A stretch of 6,430 nucleotides of DNA from an uncultured Chlorobiales bacterium (GTDB lineage: Bacteria; Bacteroidota; Chlorobiia; Chlorobiales; Chlorobiaceae). Numbering within the stretch: the stretch's first letter is position 1; each line of letters starts with the position of its first letter. The notes under the pieces were generated by a model. It was not told where the DNA came from and did no database searches. It saw nothing but the letters and a program-made list of their open reading frames with translations. This document shows, piece by piece, positions 1 to 5,953 of this stretch. The position numbers were made by a program, and so were the translations under genes. The stretch is from positions 1 through 6,430 of the forward strand of contig CAIUQW010000087.1 of assembly GCA_903901395.1 (NCBI GenBank), written 5' to 3'.

Positions 1-1569
1 GGACTCGAACTCCGGCAGGATCGCCTTGGCGAGCTGCTTGCCAAGCTCCACGCCCCACTGGTCGAAGGAGTTGATGTTCCACACCGCTCCCTGCACGAAT
101 ACCTTGTGCTCATAGAGCGCAATAAGGCTGCCGAGGTTGAACGGCGTCAGCTCGTCGAGCACAATGGTGTTCGACGGGCGATTGCCGGGGAACACCTTGT
201 GCGGCAACAATTTGGACAGCTCAGCGCCCGCAACTCCCGCGGCTTCGAGTTCCTTGCGCGCCTCCGCCTCGCTCTTGCCGCGCATCAGCGCCTCGGACTG
301 AGCGAAACAGTTCGCCACGAGCACGTCGTGATGCTCGCCCATCGGGTTCTGGCTCTTGAGCGAAACGATGAAATCGACGGGAATGATCTCCGTCCCCTGG
401 TGCAGAAGCTGGAAAAAGGCGTGCTGCGAATTGGTGCCCGGCTCGCCCCAGACCACCGGCCCGGTGGCGTAATCGGTTACCCGCCCGGCGCTGTCCACCC
501 GCTTGCCGTTGCTCTCCATGTCGAGCTGCTGGAGGAAGGCCGGAAAACGGTGCAGATACTGGTCATAAGGAATGACTGCCTGCGAATGCGATCCGAAAAA
601 GTTGTTGTACCAGATGCCGAGCATGGCCAGAACCACCGGCATGTTCTCCTCAAGTGGCGCGCTCAGGAAATGCTCGTCCATGGCGTGCGCTCCTGCGAGC
701 AGCTCGCTGAAGCGGTCAAAGCCTATGTACAGCGCGATGGATAGACCGATGGCCGACCAGAGCGAGTAGCGCCCGCCAACCCAGTCCCAGAAGCGGAACA
801 TATTCACCGGATCGATACCGAACTCCTCGACCTTCTCGCGGTTGGTTGAAACCGCCACGAAATGCCTAGCCACATGAGCGAGACTTCCGGCCTTTTCGAG
901 AAACCACGCTCTTGCGCTCATTGCGTTTGCAAGCGTCTCCTGCGTGGTAAAGGTCTTCGAGGCGATGATAAAGAGCGTCGTTTGGGGATCGAGCCTCTTG
1001 AGAGTCTCGGCAATATGGGAACCATCGACGTTCGAGACGAAGTGCACGCGCAACTTTCCATGCGCAAACGGCTTCAGCGCCTCGGTGACCATGTAGGGGC
1101 CGAGATCCGAACCACCGATGCCAACATTGACTACATCAGTGATACGCTGTCCAGTGTAACCGCGCCATTCACCAGAGATAACTGTATGACAGAATGCCTT
1201 CATCTGCTGAAGTACGTCAGCTACTTCAGCGCTTACGTCATCACCGTCAATAATCATGCTGTATCCCGGTGGACGGCGCAATGCGGTATGCAGCACCGCG
1301 CGATCCTCGGTGAAATTGATCCGCTCCCCGTCGAACATCCTCCGCCGCTTCTCGTCGATGCCGGAACGGCGCAGCAGCGCCATGAGCAGTTCCAGCGTTC
1401 GCGGTGTGATGCAATTTTTGGAGTAGTCGAGATGAATAGAGTCGAGCGAAAGAGAAAAGCGTTCGTGACGCTTAGGATCCTCGCTGAACAGATTGATCAT
1501 CGTCTGGTTGCGGGTATCCTGATAGTGAGATTCAAGGGCGCTCCATTCGGCGCTGCGAGACAAATCCAT
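1..1569 (-). CDS. pgi: Glucose-6-phosphate isomerase, 3' end cut by window edge
   Basis: This cytoplasmic enzyme interconverts glucose 6-phosphate and fructose 6-phosphate, linking glycolysis/gluconeogenesis with storage-sugar synthesis. Translating the minus strand by hand from the ATG at 1569 gives 523 codons without a stop, running off the left edge. E. coli Pgi has 549 residues, so about 25-40 C-terminal residues are missing. Family motifs are clear: GIGGSDLGP (150-158), SKTFTTQET, the signature [14 protein letters not shown] (about 263-276) and the C-terminal signature [18 protein letters not shown] (494-511). The catalytic residues match E. coli Glu355, His386 and Lys514 with a constant offset of three: Glu352 in MESNGK, His383 in GTNSQHAFF, and Lys511. 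The frame is intact, with no sign of decay. No strong Shine-Dalgarno precedes the ATG. The gene lies 44 bases downstream of the RsbW-like gene in the same direction, so the two may be cotranscribed (inference). Long open frames on the opposite strand here are shadows. Confidence 0.97.
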   Translation of the reverse strand, partial: MDLSRSAEWSALESHYQDTRNQTMINLFSEDPKRHERFSLSLDSIHLDYSKNCITPRTLELLMALLRRSGIDEKRRRMFDGERINFTEDRAVLHTALRRPPGYSMIIDGDDVSAEVADVLQQMKAFCHTVISGEWRGYTGQRITDVVNVGIGGSDLGPYMVTEALKPFAHGKLRVHFVSNVDGSHIAETLKRLDPQTTLFIIASKTFTTQETLANAMSARAWFLEKAGSLAHVARHFVAVSTNREKVEEFGIDPVNMFRFWDWVGGRYSLWSAIGLSIALYIGFDRFSELLAGAHAMDEHFLSAPLEENMPVVLAMLGIWYNNFFGSHSQAVIPYDQYLHRFPAFLQQLDMESNGKRVDSAGRVTDYATGPVVWGEPGTNSQHAFFQLLHQGTEIIPVDFIVSLKSQNPMGEHHDVLVANCFAQSEALMRGKSEAEARKELEAAGVAGAELSKLLPHKVFPGNRPSNTIVLDELTPFNLGSLIALYEHKVFVQGAVWNINSFDQWGVELGKQLAKAILPEFES

Positions 1570-1613
1570 GGTCAGCGGGTCGTTAAAACGTTAAACAATC
1601 GTTCGTTATTGAT

Positions 1614-2084
1614 TTAATACGGAATATAGCGCAATACCACGACACAACCATCTTCCAGCTTTTCAATCCTGAAATTTTTTACGTAGTGATTGGCCAGAAA
1701 AAGTCCACGTCCCGTGGAACCGGTTGCGCTTCGAGCCGATTCAATCGAGGCAATGGCGCTTTCGGAATCGAATCCCTCGCCGCAGTCCCTTACTCTGACC
1801 TCCAGATACCGCTCTTCCCCATTCACGCCAGCCTCAAACATCAGAACAATCGGAAGATTTACGTTATCATGATTACCGTGAATCACGGCATTGACGAAAA
1901 TCTCGTGCATTGCAAGTTCGAGCGCTTCAGTGAACGACTCACTATACCCTTCGATACGGGCAATAGTTCCGATCCATTGCCGAAGCTCCGGACAATGCTC
2001 GATCGATGACGGAAAAGAGAGACGGTAGTGACTCGCAATTTTTAGCGTAACGGCATAATTCATTATCAACGAAGTTAACGCCAT
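1614..2084 (-). CDS. RsbW/SpoIIAB-like anti-sigma regulatory factor (HATPase_c_2 domain)
   Basis: This is a single-domain GHKL ATP-binding protein of the anti-sigma factor/serine kinase group. Numbering from the ATG at 2084 (156 residues), the N-box is at 56-70 (ELAMHEIFVNAVIHG, with Glu61 and Asn65), the G1 box at 98-105 (VRDCGEGF, with Asp100, Gly102 and Gly104), and the G2 box at 123-130 (STGRGLFL). Known relatives bind a sigma factor and phosphorylate an STAS-domain antagonist in partner switching; related proteins act as soluble response modules. The target cannot be read from the sequence. No STAS antagonist, PP2C phosphatase or sigma factor gene lies in the window, so it is an orphan here. 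The start is uncertain: a TTG at 2096, ATG at 2084 and ATG at 2063 are all in frame, and none has a convincing Shine-Dalgarno. The domain itself begins near residue 14. pgi follows 44 bases downstream. Confidence 0.85.
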   Translation of the reverse strand: MALTSLIMNYAVTLKIASHYRLSFPSSIEHCPELRQWIGTIARIEGYSESFTEALELAMHEIFVNAVIHGNHDNVNLPIVLMFEAGVNGEERYLEVRVRDCGEGFDSESAIASIESARSATGSTGRGLFLANHYVKNFRIEKLEDGCVVVLRYIPY

Positions 2085-2430
2085 GTATGGATTCAAGCAA
2101 AACAGCCGCGCAAAAGAGACTTCATTTTTTTAGATAAATGCCTTAACAAAATTAAACTATTCTTACGGATTTGTACATTTTTATAATATTTTTATATTAA
2201 GGCAGTTACAAGGATTAAACTGTAAGCATGAAACATTAAAGAATCTTCTTTTCAAAACACGATTCAGGCAGAACAAAAACACTTTTAAATTCGCAATGCA
2301 GATCGGAATTTGAAAAAAGTCGTCAATAAATAAAAAAATTTTGCACATGTTCTTTCCGGTGCTTCAAAAATTGGGGCACGCATTTACACACACAACCATA
2401 ACACACACCTAAAACAAGGAGTTAGTGTCA
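2085..2430. other. AT-rich divergent intergenic region
   Basis: This stretch of about 345 bases separates the minus-strand regulator gene from the plus-strand porin gene. Bases from about 2120 to 2340 are strikingly AT-rich compared with the flanking genes, and I see no supportable reading frame in them. Visible elements are an all-AT inverted repeat TAATAT-tttt-ATATTA (2184-2199), a weak 5-bp inverted repeat CAGTT/AACTG (2203-2207 and 2218-2222), a poly-A/T run around 2332-2342, and a CA-rich stretch (about 2384-2408) just before the porin ribosome binding site. It must hold the promoters for both divergent genes. I could not find a -35/-10 pair with good spacing in either direction, so no promoter is called. 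Confidence 0.7.
2416..2421 (+). promoter_or_regulatory. Ribosome binding site of the porin gene
   Basis: AAGGAG lies 9 bases before the ATG at 2431. It is the clearest Shine-Dalgarno in the window. It supports the ATG at 2431 over the in-frame GTG at 2425, which would be only 3 bases from the motif. Confidence 0.8.
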
Positions 2431-3126
2431 ATGAAAAAGACAGCAAAACTGATCGCACTCGCCGTAGCTCTGGTTGCCGGTTTCGGCCCGAGCAATGCAA
2501 ACGCTGCTGAAGGCTTCAAGCTCGGCGCAGATGTCGTCAGCAGCTATGTCTGGAGGGGTTCTGAGCTTGGCAATTCCTTTGCCGTCCAGCCAAGCCTGTC
2601 CTACACATGCAAAAGCGGCCTTTCTGTCGCGGCATGGGGTTCCTATGCGCTTACCGAAAACAACGTCGGCAACCGTTACAAAGAGGTTGACGTCACCGTC
2701 AGCATGCCAGTTGGTCCTGTCACCCTTGCCGTCACCGACTACAACATTGACCCGGCAAACGAAAATGCCGACAACGGTGGCGTTTTTGATTACAGAGCTG
2801 ATGGTGCAAACACCGTCGAAGTCAGCGCCAGCTACAGCAAGGACAATGTTGGCTTGATGGCAGGCGTCTTCGTTGCTGGAAACGATTACAAAAACGCTCT
2901 GTACTGCGAAGCCAGCTACCAGTTCTACAACAAGGACGGCTACACCGCCAAAGCGGTTGCCGGCGTTGGCAGCGAAGATTACTATGGCGATTTTGCAGGT
3001 GAAAAAAGCGACAAACTCGCGCTGGTCAATACCGGTATCTCTGTCGCCAAAGACCGTTATACCGCTTCAGCCATCTACAATCCGGATAAGGAAGCATCGT
3101 TCCTGGTCTTTATGGCCTCTTTCTAA
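2431..3126 (+). CDS. TorF-type putative porin, secreted outer-membrane beta-barrel protein
   Basis: This 231-residue protein is probably exported by Sec and inserted in the outer membrane. The N-terminus is a textbook signal peptide: MKKTAK, a hydrophobic core (about 7-19), then ANA at 23-25 with likely cleavage before AEGF. The mature part opens with KLGADVVSSYVWRG (30-43), a pattern typical of the TorF/Gcw_chp family (TIGR02001), followed by QPSLSY. The rest alternates short amphipathic, aromatic-rich strands with polar turns (GSYAL, VDVTVSMP, VEVSASYS, CEASYQFY, YTASAIY), as in a small beta-barrel. The last residue is Phe, the usual C-terminal signal for barrel assembly. Two cysteines (Cys60 and Cys159) are unusual for such a protein. 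The family is poorly characterised and its transport substrate is unknown. The gene is monocistronic: it has a strong ribosome binding site, divergent and convergent neighbours, and a terminator 45 bases after the stop. Confidence 0.85.
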   Translation: MKKTAKLIALAVALVAGFGPSNANAAEGFKLGADVVSSYVWRGSELGNSFAVQPSLSYTCKSGLSVAAWGSYALTENNVGNRYKEVDVTVSMPVGPVTLAVTDYNIDPANENADNGGVFDYRADGANTVEVSASYSKDNVGLMAGVFVAGNDYKNALYCEASYQFYNKDGYTAKAVAGVGSEDYYGDFAGEKSDKLALVNTGISVAKDRYTASAIYNPDKEASFLVFMASF

Positions 3127-3170
3127 AGGTGTGATCGTTCTTTCATTTTACGGTTAGGTTGAAAGACAAA

Positions 3171-3206
3171 ACAGCAAAAGGAGCTTTTCAGGGCTCCTTT
3201 TGTTGT
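3171..3206. terminator. Bidirectional rho-independent terminator between convergent genes
   Basis: A perfect 10-bp stem, CAAAAGGAGC (3175-3184) with GCTCCTTTTG (3193-3202), surrounds an 8-base loop. It extends by about four more pairs, one of them G-U, to 3171 and 3206. The plus-strand 3' arm is T-rich (CTTTTGTTGTGT) and suits the porin transcript. Read from the other strand, the arm CTCCTTTTGCTGTTTTG is also T-rich and sits about 45 bases beyond the stop of the convergent acetyltransferase gene. One structure can therefore serve both transcripts. Confidence 0.85.
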
Positions 3207-3248
3207 GTATGGGTATCCGTTTTGGACGATTTTCCGATAAAGTACTGA

Positions 3249-4382
3249 TCAGATCGCCTTTTCGTAGATCACGTACTCCTTGTAAGGATCGCCGCCGATT
3301 ACTTTGGCGAGCTTGCTCATCGCTTCGTTGGATTTGAGCACCCAGCTCATCTCGCTGGCGAACAGGCCGTATTTGCCGCCGTATTCCGAAATTCTCGCAT
3401 TCATGATGCTGTCGATTCCCTTGTTGCGGTACTCCGGCAACACGCCCATCGTGATGGTTCGGAACATTGAAATATTACGCTTGTACCAGAGATATTTCGC
3501 CAGTCCCCACGGCGTAAAAGGATTGCCATTGACGTGTTTCAGCGCCTGGTTGATGTCGGGTAGCGTCAGGGAGAAGCCGATGGTCTTGCCGTGTTTGTCC
3601 TCGACGAAGTAGATGAAATGCGGATCGGCGAGCGGCTTGAGGCTTTGGGCGAGAAAATCGAACTCCTTGTCGGTCATCGGCACGAAGCCCCAGTTTTTCT
3701 CCCACGCCTTGTTATAGATGTCGCGAATCTTCTCGACCTCGCTGTCGAAGTTTTTCATGTCCATGTCGCGGACAGTCAGCTCCTCGCGCTTCAGCACATG
3801 CTGGGCGATTTTGCTCAGGCGACTGATGTCGATCATCTTCTGGTTGATGTACCACGCCAGCAGCTCCTGCCCCACCTTTTGCCCGTTGTTCAGGCATAAC
3901 TCGTTGTAGTAGTGCGGGTTATAGAGCATCAGGAAAACCGGCGGGCTGTCATACCCTTTCGTCAACATGCCGCACTGGTCGTTCATGGACGGACTGACCG
4001 GCCCGCGCATCGTGTCGAGTCCCTTGCTTTTCAGCCACATGGCAGCAGCCTCGAAAAGCGCGTCGGCCACCTTCTGGTCGTTCAGGCACTCGAAAAATCC
4101 CCAGAAGCCTACCTTGTCCTGATGAACCTCATTGTGGCGTCGGTTCTGGATCGCAGCGATCGTGCCCGCCATCGCGCCATCCTTCCAGGCCGTGAACATC
4201 GCCAGATCGGCATGGTCGTAGAGCGGATACTTCTCGGTATCGAGCGTCTTCATGTAGTCCGAAATCACCGGCGGCACCCAGTTCCTATCGAGTTCCGGGT
4301 TTTTTCTGTACACCTTCCACGCAAACTTGATGAACTGCTTGCGTTCATTCTTGGTATTGACGCGCCTGATTTCGATGCTCAT
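3249..4382 (-). CDS. GNAT-fold N-acetyltransferase, YghO-like
   Basis: This protein is probably a cytoplasmic acyl-CoA-dependent acyltransferase; its substrate is not known. Starting at the ATG at 4382 it has 377 residues. The N-terminal half carries IRRVNTKNERKQFIKFAWKVYRKNP and NWVPP (34-38), GFWGFFE (92-98) and MRGPVSPSMND (125-135), a pattern I associate with the YghO-like family of about 380-390 residues. The C-terminal half has a GNAT motif A: TITMGVLPEYRNKGIDS (309-325), where the Arg/Gly-rich YRNKGI loop would hold the CoA pyrophosphate. The last part (about 335-365) matches the closing helices and strands of the fold. A longer frame begins with TTG at 4412, but that codon directly abuts a hairpin stem and has no Shine-Dalgarno, so I prefer the ATG. 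The ATG also lacks a clear Shine-Dalgarno. The gene follows the DUF2892 gene by 78 bases and is likely the last gene of the DAHP synthase unit. The family assignment comes from motif memory, not a search. Confidence 0.8.
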   Translation of the reverse strand: MSIEIRRVNTKNERKQFIKFAWKVYRKNPELDRNWVPPVISDYMKTLDTEKYPLYDHADLAMFTAWKDGAMAGTIAAIQNRRHNEVHQDKVGFWGFFECLNDQKVADALFEAAAMWLKSKGLDTMRGPVSPSMNDQCGMLTKGYDSPPVFLMLYNPHYYNELCLNNGQKVGQELLAWYINQKMIDISRLSKIAQHVLKREELTVRDMDMKNFDSEVEKIRDIYNKAWEKNWGFVPMTDKEFDFLAQSLKPLADPHFIYFVEDKHGKTIGFSLTLPDINQALKHVNGNPFTPWGLAKYLWYKRNISMFRTITMGVLPEYRNKGIDSIMNARISEYGGKYGLFASEMSWVLKSNEAMSKLAKVIGGDPYKEYVIYEKAI

Positions 4383-4412
4383 GATGGTGGATGGAATGTT
4401 GGGGTGGATCAA

Positions 4413-4450
4413 GCGGCAGGAGTGACTTCGCGAAAAGAGATTCCTGCCGC
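4413..4450 (-). other. Intercistronic hairpin before the acetyltransferase gene
   Basis: The arms GCGGCAGGA (4413-4421) and TCCTGCCGC (4442-4450) form a perfect, GC-rich 9-bp stem around a 20-base loop. The loop includes the self-complementary TTCGCGAA (4427-4434). The hairpin lies between the DUF2892 stop and the acetyltransferase start. Neither strand has a T-run directly after the stem, so it is not a standard terminator. It could be an mRNA processing or stability element, a partial terminator, or a protein-binding palindrome. Function is inference. Confidence 0.55.
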
Positions 4451-4460
4451 CGGATAAAGA

Positions 4461-4664
4461 TCATTCAAATGCATGACCCGGTTTGACGCCAGCCGCCTTG
4501 AGAATCTTGGCAAGAGGGCAGAAGCCGGTAAAGGCCGCCTGGAAAAGGTTCAGCCCGACAAAGCCGGTGAACCAGAGCCAGTTCTGGTTGTGATAGATGG
4601 AGAGCAGGACGCTGGAAAGAACGAAAAATCCCGCGACCGCATAGACAACTCTGTCGATGTTCAT
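4461..4664 (-). CDS. Small inner-membrane protein of the DUF2892 (YgaP-type membrane domain) family
   Basis: This 67-residue protein has two predicted membrane helices (about 6-24 and 29-46) and the family's conserved tail [19 protein letters not shown] (46-64). The start [16 protein letters not shown] is also typical, and the length matches stand-alone DUF2892 proteins. In other bacteria this domain occurs alone or fused to rhodanese domains (for example YgaP), suggesting a link to sulfur handling, but no biochemical role is established for stand-alone copies. The single Cys50 sits at the end of the second helix. The gene begins 49 bases after the DAHP synthase stop, in the same direction, so cotranscription is likely. 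There is no obvious Shine-Dalgarno, which leaves room for translation linked to the upstream gene. A competing frame on the same strand (up to 4713) shows no membrane pattern and is rejected. Confidence 0.88.
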   Translation of the reverse strand: MNIDRVVYAVAGFFVLSSVLLSIYHNQNWLWFTGFVGLNLFQAAFTGFCPLAKILKAAGVKPGHAFE

Positions 4665-4713
4665 AGCCGTACGAAATAGTTTTGGTTGATGTTGATCTCC
4701 GAAGCTCCGGCAA

Positions 4714-5775
4714 TCACGCCTTCGAGCGCACCTGCTTCATGAACTCCGCGCCATCGCGAAGCATCTTCTCGGTCTCCTCCCACGAGACGCACTCGTCGGT
4801 GATTGAAACACCGTATTGCAACTCTTCCGGCTTCACCGGGAAAGGCTGATTCCCAGAGCAGATGTTACTTTCGATCATAACACCCGCGATGCACTTGTTG
4901 CCTTTCTCCTTCTGGGCGAGAATATCCTGCCACACCTTGAGCTGATTGCTGAACTTCTTGCCGGAATTGGCATGACTGCAATCGACCAGCAAGTGCTCCG
5001 TCAGCTCGGCTTTGCGAAGCTGCTTTTCGGTCTGGGCGATGCTGTCTGCGTCGTAGTTTGTCTTGTTCGAGCCGCCACGCAGCACGAGATGCCCGAATGG
5101 ATTGCCCTTGGTCGTGATGACGCTGCTGTGCCCGTCCTGGTCGATACCGAGGAAACTGTGCTGATGCATGGCCGAGCGGATGGCGTCGATGGCCACCTGG
5201 AGCCGTCCGTCGGTCGCGTTCTTGAAACCAACCGGCATCGACAGGCCGCTGGCCATCTGGCGGTGCGTCTGCGACTCGATGGTGCGCGCTCCGATAGCCG
5301 CCCAGCTGATGAGGTCGGCCACATACTGCGGCGAGATCGGATCGAGAAACTCCGTCGCCGCCGGGAGTCCCATCTCGTTCAGCTCGATCAAAAGCTTGCG
5401 GGCGTGGAACAGACCATGCTCGATGTCGTAGGTATCGTTGAGATGCGGATCGTTGATGAACCCCTTCCAGCCGATGGTCGTGCGCGGTTTCTCGAAATAG
5501 ACGCGCATGATGACGCAGAACTCCGGCTCCAGTTCCTTGCGCAGAGCGAGAAGGCGCGAGGCATACTCACGCGCGGCCTTGATATCATGAATCGAACATG
5601 GGCCAACGATGACGAGCATCCTCGAATCCTTGCCGGAAAGAATATCCTCGACCTCATGCCTCGCCTGGCAAACCGTATCGGCTATATGCTCCGTGACGGG
5701 CAACTTCTCCTTCAGCGCCCGCGGTGAACTCAGTCTGATGATTCTTGAAACTCGTAAATCCTGTAACTGTTGCAT
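4714..5775 (-). CDS. aroF: 3-deoxy-7-phosphoheptulonate (DAHP) synthase, class I (AroF/AroG/AroH type)
   Basis: This cytoplasmic enzyme condenses phosphoenolpyruvate with erythrose 4-phosphate to give DAHP, the first step of the shikimate pathway to aromatic amino acids, quinones and folate. The 353 residues match the usual class I-alpha length (about 350-356). Motifs in order are VGPCSIHD (57-64), [21 protein letters not shown] (90-110; Arg91 and Lys96 correspond to E. coli AroG Arg92 and Lys97), [29 protein letters not shown] and GVMIESN. The four metal ligands are present: Cys60, His268, Glu302 and Asp327. The N-terminal arm (QDLRV, residues 5-9) that forms part of the feedback site in E. 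coli isozymes is retained, so allosteric inhibition by an aromatic amino acid is likely. The GLSMPVGF and [12 protein letters not shown] segments resemble E. coli AroF more than AroG, but the inhibitor cannot be assigned. The gene heads a likely three-gene unit with the DUF2892 and acetyltransferase genes. Confidence 0.96.
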   Translation of the reverse strand: MQQLQDLRVSRIIRLSSPRALKEKLPVTEHIADTVCQARHEVEDILSGKDSRMLVIVGPCSIHDIKAAREYASRLLALRKELEPEFCVIMRVYFEKPRTTIGWKGFINDPHLNDTYDIEHGLFHARKLLIELNEMGLPAATEFLDPISPQYVADLISWAAIGARTIESQTHRQMASGLSMPVGFKNATDGRLQVAIDAIRSAMHQHSFLGIDQDGHSSVITTKGNPFGHLVLRGGSNKTNYDADSIAQTEKQLRKAELTEHLLVDCSHANSGKKFSNQLKVWQDILAQKEKGNKCIAGVMIESNICSGNQPFPVKPEELQYGVSITDECVSWEETEKMLRDGAEFMKQVRSKA

Positions 5776-5799
5776 TCGTAGTAGTCAGAAAAATCGTCA

Positions 5800-5828
5800 A
5801 TTATACACAATGTGTAGGAAGATAATAA
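5800..5828 (-). promoter_or_regulatory. Candidate promoter of the DAHP synthase gene
   Basis: Read on the minus strand, a perfect TATAAT (5800-5805) lies about 25 bases before the ATG at 5775. A poor -35 match, TTATTA (5823-5828), sits 17 bases upstream of it. Transcription would start near 5793, leaving a leader of only about 18 bases. The sequence lies downstream of the ArsA terminator-like hairpin, which is where a promoter is expected. The weak -35 and the unknown promoter preferences of this phylum keep confidence low. Confidence 0.4.
5804..5816. promoter_or_regulatory. Palindrome overlapping the DAHP synthase -10, possible operator
   Basis: TACACA-A-TGTGTA is a perfect 6-bp inverted repeat with a one-base centre. 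It overlaps the upstream edge of the candidate -10 box. Its position would let a repressor block RNA polymerase. No regulator is identified, and a 13-base palindrome can arise by chance in AT-rich DNA. Confidence 0.35.
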
Positions 5829-5888
5829 AACAACCAGAATAACCGGAACCATGAGCAGTAAATTCCTCGATGCTCCGGCAAGCCTACA

Positions 5889-5925
5889 AACAGGAAAACC
5901 TGCCACGCTGGCAGGTTCTCCTGTT
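5889..5925 (-). terminator. Terminator-like hairpin after the ArsA-family gene
   Basis: An inner 9-bp perfect stem, AACCTGCCA (5897-5905) with TGGCAGGTT (5909-5917), has a 3-base loop. One mismatch (5896/5918) separates it from an outer 7-bp stem (5889-5895 with 5919-5925), so the whole is a long, strong hairpin. It lies 28 bases after the ArsA-family stop on the minus strand. The following T-tract is short (TGTTTG), so termination may be incomplete. The plus-strand side has no T-run, which fits a minus-strand role. Confidence 0.7.
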
Positions 5926-5953
5926 CCTCCAAAAAGGTATGAAAGAAAGGAGC

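Noticed and set aside
1580..1596. CGTTAAAA/CGTTAAAC tandem-like motif between the RsbW-like gene and pgi
   Set aside because: It is a short AT-rich repeat of two partial units with no promoter or terminator structure around it.
106..1617. Long plus-strand open frames (for example 106-744 and 862-1617)
   Set aside because: They lie opposite the intact pgi frame, which is confirmed by motifs and catalytic residues along its full visible length. Their translations show no family pattern.
2203..2222. Inverted repeat CAGTT/AACTG and nearby repeated ATTAAACT
   Set aside because: The arms are only 5 bases in AT-rich DNA, so chance occurrence is likely. There is no supporting context for an operator or RNA.
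2425..2427. GTG start for the porin
   Set aside because: It would be 3 bases from the AAGGAG motif. The ATG at 2431 has good spacing and begins a standard signal peptide.
4410..4412. TTG start for the acetyltransferase (10 extra residues)
   Set aside because: It directly abuts a hairpin stem, lacks a Shine-Dalgarno, and the conserved family start MSIEIRR begins at the ATG at 4382.
4816..5727. A 303-codon plus-strand open frame
   Set aside because: It is the antisense shadow of the DAHP synthase gene, whose motifs and metal ligands are all in place. High GC at third positions often opens such frames.
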